Below, in pieces: positions 6,596-10,823 of a DNA stretch of 10,823 bases (position 1 is the first letter of the stretch; each line of letters starts with the position of its first letter). Below the pieces are notes generated by a model. That model saw only the letters and a list, made by a program, of their open reading frames with translations. It searched no databases and was not told where the DNA came from. Source of the DNA: JBOFDK01 sp051646925 (GTDB lineage: Bacteria > Bacillota > Clostridia > Lachnospirales > Cellulosilyticaceae); NCBI GenBank assembly GCA_051646925.1, contig JBOFDK010000098.1, positions 1-10,823 of the forward strand, written 5' to 3'. The position numbers and the translations under genes were made by a program.

Positions 6596-6623
6596 ATATA
6601 GTATGAAAACTAGGAGGAAAGTT

Positions 6624-8087
6624 ATGGATAAAAAACAACTCAAATGTTTATTTGTAGCATCAGAGGTGGCGCCATATGCAAAAACTGGAGGATTGGCAGA
6701 TGTTGCATATGCACTGCCTAAGGAATTACTAAAACATGGCGTTGATATACGGGTTGCAATGCCTTATTATGAAACGATGAAAAATAAATATTTCAAACAC
6801 GAGAAACATTTTTTGACAAGTTATGATGTTGCATTAAATTGGAGAAAACAAGGTGTTGGTGTTTATTATGATGACAAGACGGTTCCTACATATTTTTTAA
6901 AAAGTGATACATATTTTTCGCGTGGAAATTATTATGGAGAGCATGATGATGCAGAAAGATTTGCATTTTTATGCAAAGCAGTTTTAGATTTGTTAAAACA
7001 TATAGATTTTCAACCAGATATTATTCATTGTAACGATTGGCAGACAGGTCCAATTTGCCTTCTGTTAAAAGATAAATATAGACATGATCCTTTTTATAGT
7101 AATATGAAAACTGTTTTTACAATTCATAATATGAGATATCAAGGTATTTTTGGTGTGGAGCAAGTTTTAGATGTTTTGGAACTTGATCATGGATATGCAG
7201 TATCAGATTGTTTAGAATTTCATGGCGGGTTAAGCTTTATGAAAGCGGGCTTATTATATGCGGATCATATTAATACAGTAAGTCCAACTTATGCTGAAGA
7301 AATTAAAACATGGGAGTACGGTTGTGGTCTTAATCGATTATTAGATGAAAAGTTGTCATTTAAATTGACAGGTATTTTAAATGGTATCGATTATGATGTA
7401 TACAATCCTGAAACAGATAGTTATATTTACAAAAATTACGGTGTATCTGATATAGAAGGTAAAAAAGCAAACAAATCTGCATTTCAAAAAGAGTATGGCT
7501 TAGAGGTCAAAGATTGTATGGTAGTCGCAGTGGTATCGCGTATTACAGACCAAAAAGGATTTGATTTATTAAAACAAACGATAGAAAATGTTTGGATTAT
7601 GGATAAAATAATGGAAATGGATATACAGTTTGTAGTTTTAGGTACGGGCGATGTAGAATATGAAAATATGTTTAAACATTTTGCATATAAATATGGCAAA
7701 AGAGCGGGCATTTTCTTGACATTCAACGAAGCATTGGCTCAAAAAATATACGCAGTATCAGATGTATTTTTGATGCCTTCAGCATTTGAACCTTGTGGTT
7801 TAGGTCAGATGATGGCAATGAGATATGGTAGTGTGCCTCTTGTTCGTAAAACAGGAGGACTAAAAGATACTGTAAAACAATATAATTCGTTGACAAAAGA
7901 AGGAAATGGATTTGAGTTTGAAGATTATTCAGGTTATTGGATTTATAAAAAAATTCAAGAGGCATATTATTATTATGTTGAAAAACCTGAAGAATTTGAG
8001 CGTATTAGATATAATGGAATGGTTATACCATATTCATGGGAAAAATCAGCAAATGAGTATGAAAAGATGTACCAAAAATTAATGTAA
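6624..8087 (+). CDS. glgA: Glycogen synthase (ADP-glucose type, GT5)
   Basis: This cytoplasmic enzyme transfers glucose from ADP-glucose to growing alpha-1,4-glucan in glycogen synthesis. The 487-residue length is usual for bacterial GlgA. Motifs (numbered from the ATG at 6624): the N-terminal KTGGLADV (20-27) that binds nucleotide sugar, HCNDWQTG (135-142), TIHNMRYQG (166-174), NTVSPTYAEEI (217-227), GILNGID (250-256), VSRITDQKG (304-312) holding the Arg306/Lys311 pair that contacts the diphosphate, and EPCGLGQM (389-396) with the catalytic-region Glu389. All key residues are present. An in-frame ATG at 6603 exists, but it sits at the predicted transcription start and has no Shine-Dalgarno; AGGAGG (6612-6617) lies 6 nt before the ATG at 6624, which is therefore chosen. 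No glgC, glgD or glgB is adjacent, unlike classical glycogen operons. It has its own promoter and strong terminator, so it is monocistronic. Confidence 0.97.
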   Translation: MDKKQLKCLFVASEVAPYAKTGGLADVAYALPKELLKHGVDIRVAMPYYETMKNKYFKHEKHFLTSYDVALNWRKQGVGVYYDDKTVPTYFLKSDTYFSRGNYYGEHDDAERFAFLCKAVLDLLKHIDFQPDIIHCNDWQTGPICLLLKDKYRHDPFYSNMKTVFTIHNMRYQGIFGVEQVLDVLELDHGYAVSDCLEFHGGLSFMKAGLLYADHINTVSPTYAEEIKTWEYGCGLNRLLDEKLSFKLTGILNGIDYDVYNPETDSYIYKNYGVSDIEGKKANKSAFQKEYGLEVKDCMVVAVVSRITDQKGFDLLKQTIENVWIMDKIMEMDIQFVVLGTGDVEYENMFKHFAYKYGKRAGIFLTFNEALAQKIYAVSDVFLMPSAFEPCGLGQMMAMRYGSVPLVRKTGGLKDTVKQYNSLTKEGNGFEFEDYSGYWIYKKIQEAYYYYVEKPEEFERIRYNGMVIPYSWEKSANEYEKMYQKLM

Positions 8088-8152
8088 AAAATTATAACGG
8101 TATATAAGTTAAGTTTAAAAGAATTTGATGAAAGCAGTAAAATAGAATAAAT

Positions 8153-8185
8153 AAAAAAAACCTAGAGAAATCTAGGTTTTTTTTT
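8153..8185 (+). terminator. Intrinsic terminator of glgA
   Basis: A perfect 14-bp stem (8153-8166 with 8171-8184) with core CCTAGA/TCTAGG is closed by a GAAA tetraloop and ends in nine T residues. The A run on the left arm means it could also function on the minus strand, but no minus-strand gene needs it. Confidence 0.95.
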
Positions 8186-8274
8186 GAACTATATTTCAAA
8201 CTGTGTAAAAGATGGAAAATATATCAAATAAAATACTAGATTTATACAGGAAAACCTAATATTTGTAAAAATAC

Positions 8275-8304
8275 TTTACGCTAGTATTTATTATGACATA
8301 TAAT
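8275..8304 (+). promoter_or_regulatory. Probable promoter of the DUF5711-cvpA operon
   Basis: TTTACG (8275-8280), an 18-nt spacer and a perfect TATAAT (8299-8304) stand about 77 nt before the first gene. TTTACGCT at 8275-8282 is matched by its complement AGCGTAAA at 8320-8327, so an 8-bp inverted repeat brackets the -10 and start site. The rest of the 293-nt gap holds only the glgA terminator and AT-rich sequence. Confidence 0.55.
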
Positions 8305-8380
8305 GAATGTTGATTGATAAGCGTAAAAGGGGTATGGGGTGTTGGAAAGCTATAATTGGGAAATATAGGAGGAATTACAT

Positions 8381-9598
8381 GTGGAAAAACAGGAAATAAA
8401 AGATAAACTAAAAGAAAAATTAAAAGAGAAATTAAAAGATAAAAAAATAGATAAAACTAAAGGAACTGCCACAGGACTAGCTATTGCACTAGTTTGCATT
8501 ATTTTATTGGTGGGTGGTATGAAATATATAGAATATAATAAAAGAGTTGTAGAATATAAATTAGGTGAAGTAGCGTTTGAATTTACAGGAGAGCGTGCGG
8601 AATATACATGTATACAAAATAACCAAATTATTAGAATTACACAAGATGGGGTAACAGCTTATGATATAAAAGGCCAAGAAATTTGGACAGATACAGTATC
8701 GTTACAAAAAGTTGTTGTAAAACAAAAAGGAACTTATTTTGCAGTATCAAATTTGAAATCACGAAATATTAGTATATTTAGCGATAAAGGAAAAGAAGGC
8801 GAAATTATAACGGAATCTAATATTTTGTACTATTCAATTAATGAAAATGGAGATATTGCAACAATTGAAGAAACAAAAGCGGGACATATAATTTCAGCAT
8901 ATACAAAAGACGGATTTCCTATACCAGGGAGAAGATTTACACATATAGACAGTGCAGGATTTCCAATAGCAGTTACAGTATCGCCGGATCGTAGTTTGCT
9001 TTTGGCAAGTTATATAGATATATATCGTTCATCTGTAGCTAGTGTTATTGTAGGGGTATATTTAGATGTAGATGAGGAAGAAGCGGTAGATAATATAAAG
9101 TTCTTAGTAGAAGAAAGAGATAATATAGTTTATGAATTAGATTATATTAATGATAGGGATTGGATAGCAATAGGTGAAAATGCTATTCAGTACTATAACG
9201 ATCAAGGGCAAATAATAAAGACTATAGATGATTACCATTTGAAATATACGCCTTATGTAAAAAGTAGACAAAAGTCTTATTATCTTCCGATTGTTACAAG
9301 TAGTATAAAAGGAGACCAAACGAATTACGGTAAGCAAAGTTTGATTATACTTAACCAACAAGGTGAAATGATAATGAAAGAAACATATGATGCACCTGTA
9401 ACTTATTATTCCGCAGATAATGATGGTATAATTATTGGTCAGGGCAAATTATTTAAAGGATACACACCTACAGGTAAGTTGAAATTTACGTTGCATTCTA
9501 CACCGGATATTTTACAAATAGGTTATATGGGGCGTAAGCCTGTAGCTATTACGCGTAATGAAGTTATTTTGTTAGAGCGAACGGAGGTGGAAAATTAA
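8381..9598 (+). CDS. DUF5711 family single-pass membrane protein
   Basis: The 405-residue protein resembles the DUF5711 family of Clostridia, whose function is not established. Visible parts: a lysine/glutamate-rich, probably helical N-terminus with repeated KEKLK units (about 8-22), one membrane span (about 30-48, ATGLAIALVCIILLVGGMKYI), and a long extracytoplasmic part with repeated beta-strand-like blocks (AYDIKGQEIW, ISAYTKDGFPI, TVSPDRSLLLASYID, KGYTPTGKLKF), typical of a PQQ/WD-like beta-propeller. The basic N-terminus should be inside the cell, with the propeller outside. Start: a GTG codon preceded by AGGAGG (8367-8372) at 8 nt spacing; an overlapping ATG at 8379 is in another frame and stops within a few codons. 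Its stop overlaps the start of the CvpA-family gene by 1 nt, so the two are translationally coupled and probably act in the same envelope process (inference). Confidence 0.87.
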   Translation: MEKQEIKDKLKEKLKEKLKDKKIDKTKGTATGLAIALVCIILLVGGMKYIEYNKRVVEYKLGEVAFEFTGERAEYTCIQNNQIIRITQDGVTAYDIKGQEIWTDTVSLQKVVVKQKGTYFAVSNLKSRNISIFSDKGKEGEIITESNILYYSINENGDIATIEETKAGHIISAYTKDGFPIPGRRFTHIDSAGFPIAVTVSPDRSLLLASYIDIYRSSVASVIVGVYLDVDEEEAVDNIKFLVEERDNIVYELDYINDRDWIAIGENAIQYYNDQGQIIKTIDDYHLKYTPYVKSRQKSYYLPIVTSSIKGDQTNYGKQSLIILNQQGEMIMKETYDAPVTYYSADNDGIIIGQGKLFKGYTPTGKLKFTLHSTPDILQIGYMGRKPVAITRNEVILLERTEVEN

Positions 9599-10284
9599 TG
9601 TTAGATATTATTGTTATAGGAATTATAGTTATTAGTGGATGGATAGGTTTTAAAATTGGATTTATAAAGACAGTTTATCAGTTGGTAGCTTCATTAATAT
9701 CTTTTTTGATTGCAATGACAGTGTATCCAGTATTTAGTACATTATTAAAAATGACACCGTTATATGGTGCACTGCAGCAATGGGTTAGTGAAATTTTACC
9801 TAAAACAGAAATACAAGCAGGTTTACAAGCACAAAGTGCAATGATAGAAGAAGTGACGCAGTGGTTGCCACAATTTTTGACGGATTACCTAGTTGTAAAT
9901 AATAATCCTGAAATTTATAAAATGCTAGGTGTGTCAAAATTAAAAGATTATATTATAATATCAGTAAGTGATTTTTGTATAACAGTGTTAGCGATTATTA
10001 TTGCATGGATTTTGATTAAAGTTATTCTTGCAATATTTATAAGCATTTTAGATTTAGTATCTAAATTGCCAATACTAAAAACTGCAAATCAAATGGCGGG
10101 TATATTAGCTGGGTCTTTTAAAGGGGTATTATTTATTTGGTTAGTGTATATGGTGTTGCCATTATTAATTTTAATACCTCAATTTAGTATGATAGAGAAT
10201 ATGATTCAAAGTTCAGTTATTGCTAAAGTGTTTTACGATAATAATATATTATTAGAAATAATAAGTGGATTATTATTAAAGTAA
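9598..10284 (+). CDS. CvpA family membrane protein
   Basis: The 228-residue protein has the CvpA layout: two N-terminal membrane spans (about 2-20 and 27-49) starting with the typical LDIIVIGIIVISGWIGFKIGF, a middle extracytoplasmic loop (about 50-117) with amphipathic segments, and two or three further spans (about 118-151 and 168-195) joined by a segment LDLVSKLPILKTANQMAGI (151-169) that matches the family's conserved region. CvpA proteins were named for colicin V production in Escherichia coli; in other bacteria they are linked to envelope homeostasis, and a colicin role should not be assumed here. GGAGGTGG (9583-9590) lies 7 nt before the ATG, inside the end of the DUF5711 gene, and the two genes share one base (TAATG). 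The operon ends with a strong terminator 8 nt after the stop. Confidence 0.9.
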   Translation: MLDIIVIGIIVISGWIGFKIGFIKTVYQLVASLISFLIAMTVYPVFSTLLKMTPLYGALQQWVSEILPKTEIQAGLQAQSAMIEEVTQWLPQFLTDYLVVNNNPEIYKMLGVSKLKDYIIISVSDFCITVLAIIIAWILIKVILAIFISILDLVSKLPILKTANQMAGILAGSFKGVLFIWLVYMVLPLLILIPQFSMIENMIQSSVIAKVFYDNNILLEIISGLLLK

Positions 10285-10292
10285 ATAAAGCT

Positions 10293-10328
10293 AAAAAAGT
10301 TATCGTGTAAAAGCGATAACTTTTTTTT
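10293..10328 (+). terminator. Intrinsic terminator of the DUF5711-cvpA operon
   Basis: A perfect 13-bp stem (10293-10305 with 10314-10326; core GTTATCG/CGATAAC), an 8-nt loop and a T run to 10328 follow the CvpA-family stop codon. Confidence 0.95.
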
Positions 10329-10333
10329 GTATG

Positions 10334-10381
10334 AACTTCTATATTAACTTCTAGATAAAATTCGTTATTATAGAAGTTAAT
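10334..10381. repeat. AACTTCTA repeat cluster forming alternative inverted repeats
   Basis: AACTTCTA occurs twice in direct orientation (10334-10341 and 10347-10353 plus one mismatch-free base set within ATTAACTTCTA, 10343-10353), and once inverted as TATAGAAGTTAAT (10369-10381). The inverted copy pairs perfectly with either upstream copy: 11 bp with 10343-10353, or 10 bp with 10334-10343. No gene lies in 10285-10740; this cluster, a palindrome and the rRNA promoter and leader are what the 456-nt stretch holds. Confidence 0.85.
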
Positions 10382-10398
10382 GTTAAGAAAAAATGTGA

Positions 10399-10412
10399 AC
10401 CTATATATAGGT
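10399..10412. repeat. 14-bp perfect palindrome ACCTATATATAGGT
   Basis: The palindrome is exact (7 bp per side) and lies about 150 nt upstream of the rRNA promoter. It could be a protein-binding site; its AT-rich core raises the chance of coincidence. Confidence 0.6.
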
Positions 10413-10529
10413 AATATATATAGTTAATATAGCTTTATACAGTGTTTTATTAATGATAGAAATAGTGTAAAATGCTATAAAATAGAGATAAGATGAAAAA
10501 ATTGAAATACTGGTTTTCATAACTAATAA

Positions 10530-10591
10530 AGAAAAAGTAAAAAAAAGTAGAAAATTAGTTGACAATGGTTAAGTGGATATGATAATATAAT
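10530..10591 (+). promoter_or_regulatory. rRNA operon promoter with A-rich UP-like element
   Basis: A perfect -35 TTGACA (10559-10564) is followed by GATAATATAAT (10581-10591), in which -10 is either GATAAT at 16 nt spacing or TAATAT (10583-10588) with an upstream TG at 18 nt. Tracts of A (about 10530-10556) just upstream resemble the UP element of strong rRNA promoters. A weaker TTGAAA (10502-10507), 16 nt, TAATAA (10524-10529) might be an additional upstream promoter. Confidence 0.85.
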
Positions 10592-10594
10592 CAA

Positions 10595-10740
10595 GTCGCT
10601 AAGGACAGCGGCAAACGAACATTGAAAATAAAATAATAACCATTAAACCAGTCGATTCAATTGAGAAGAACTTTGGTTCTAATCAAAAAAATCAGTACTA
10701 TTAAATAGTACAAAGTAAAAATTGTCAGCAGACAAACTTT
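10595..10740 (+). promoter_or_regulatory. 16S rRNA leader with boxA-like element and small hairpins
   Basis: The transcribed leader begins with a 6-bp hairpin (10595-10600 with 10607-10612, loop AAGGAC), followed at once by GAACATTGAAAAT (10617-10629), which resembles the Firmicutes rRNA boxA antitermination element (CTTTGAAAACT type) bound by NusB/NusE. Three further small hairpins follow: 10667-10671/10676-10680, 10695-10701/10705-10711 (7 bp, loop TAA) and 10722-10726/10731-10735 (5 bp, loop AGCA). The sequence close to the mature 16S end should pair with the post-16S spacer for RNase III processing, but the partner is outside the window. Confidence 0.7.

Positions 10741-10823
<83 letters not shown>

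Noticed and set aside
7484..7965. Two 80-codon minus-strand frames inside glgA
   Set aside because: Shadows of a well-supported enzyme gene, without RBS or recognisable protein features.
8186..8380. Leader upstream of the DUF5711 gene considered as a riboswitch
   Set aside because: I see no conserved riboswitch core and no terminator/antiterminator pair before the start codon, only a promoter and a short inverted repeat.
9137..9361. Minus-strand frame inside the DUF5711 gene
   Set aside because: Shadow of the plus-strand gene; no RBS and composition typical of antisense AT-rich sequence.
10329..10558. Region between cvpA terminator and rRNA promoter searched for a small gene or tRNA
   Set aside because: Stops are frequent in all frames, no Shine-Dalgarno-plus-start combination stands out, and no tRNA cloverleaf or TTCRANYC-type T-loop is visible.

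Overview
The window is AT-rich, low-GC Firmicutes DNA. The 16S rRNA start at its right end (anti-27F signature, then GTGCTTAACACATGCAAGTC) and the gene content (a YyaC-type sporulation protein, a DUF5711-CvpA pair, a PfoR/PTS_EIIC_2 membrane protein, a clostridial-style GlgA) point to a spore-forming anaerobic Clostridia, most likely of the Lachnospirales. The genus cannot be fixed from 83 nt of 16S. Nothing looks like a phage, plasmid, insertion sequence or CRISPR array: this is chromosomal core-type sequence made of short transcription units separated by good intrinsic terminators.

Layout. 1-821: an unrecognised three-pass membrane protein whose C-terminal tail is a (Asp-Ser-Lys)9(Ala-Ser-Lys)2 tandem repeat. 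928-2274: pgi (glucose-6-phosphate isomerase) with its own promoter and terminator. 2449-3540: a PfoR/PTS IIC-like membrane protein behind a near-consensus promoter. 3613-4239: an unrecognised polytopic membrane protein ending in a 39-bp tandem duplication. A 54-nt hairpin then serves as shared terminator for it and for the convergent yyaC-like gene (4946-4359, minus strand). 5166-6515, divergent from yyaC: a protein with an N-terminal JAMM/MPN-like domain whose metal-binding residues are partly replaced, then a membrane span, a very acidic linker and a C-terminal LysM. 6624-8087: glgA with its own promoter, which carries overlapping palindromes, and its own terminator. 8381-10284: a two-gene operon, DUF5711 propeller-like membrane protein plus CvpA-family protein, sharing 1 nt. 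10285-10740: a terminator, inverted repeats, then the rRNA promoter and structured leader. 10741-10823: the 5' end of 16S rRNA.

How the genes fit together. pgi and glgA both handle glucose-phosphate or glucan metabolism but are separate transcription units. yyaC and the LysM protein suggest sporulation or envelope biology; the DUF5711/CvpA pair is also an envelope pair. The most unusual item is the JAMM-like/TM/LysM protein, which would connect a cytoplasmic JAMM-fold domain to the cell wall. Three starts differ from the longest open frame (3613, 4946 and 6624) because Shine-Dalgarno spacing decides them.
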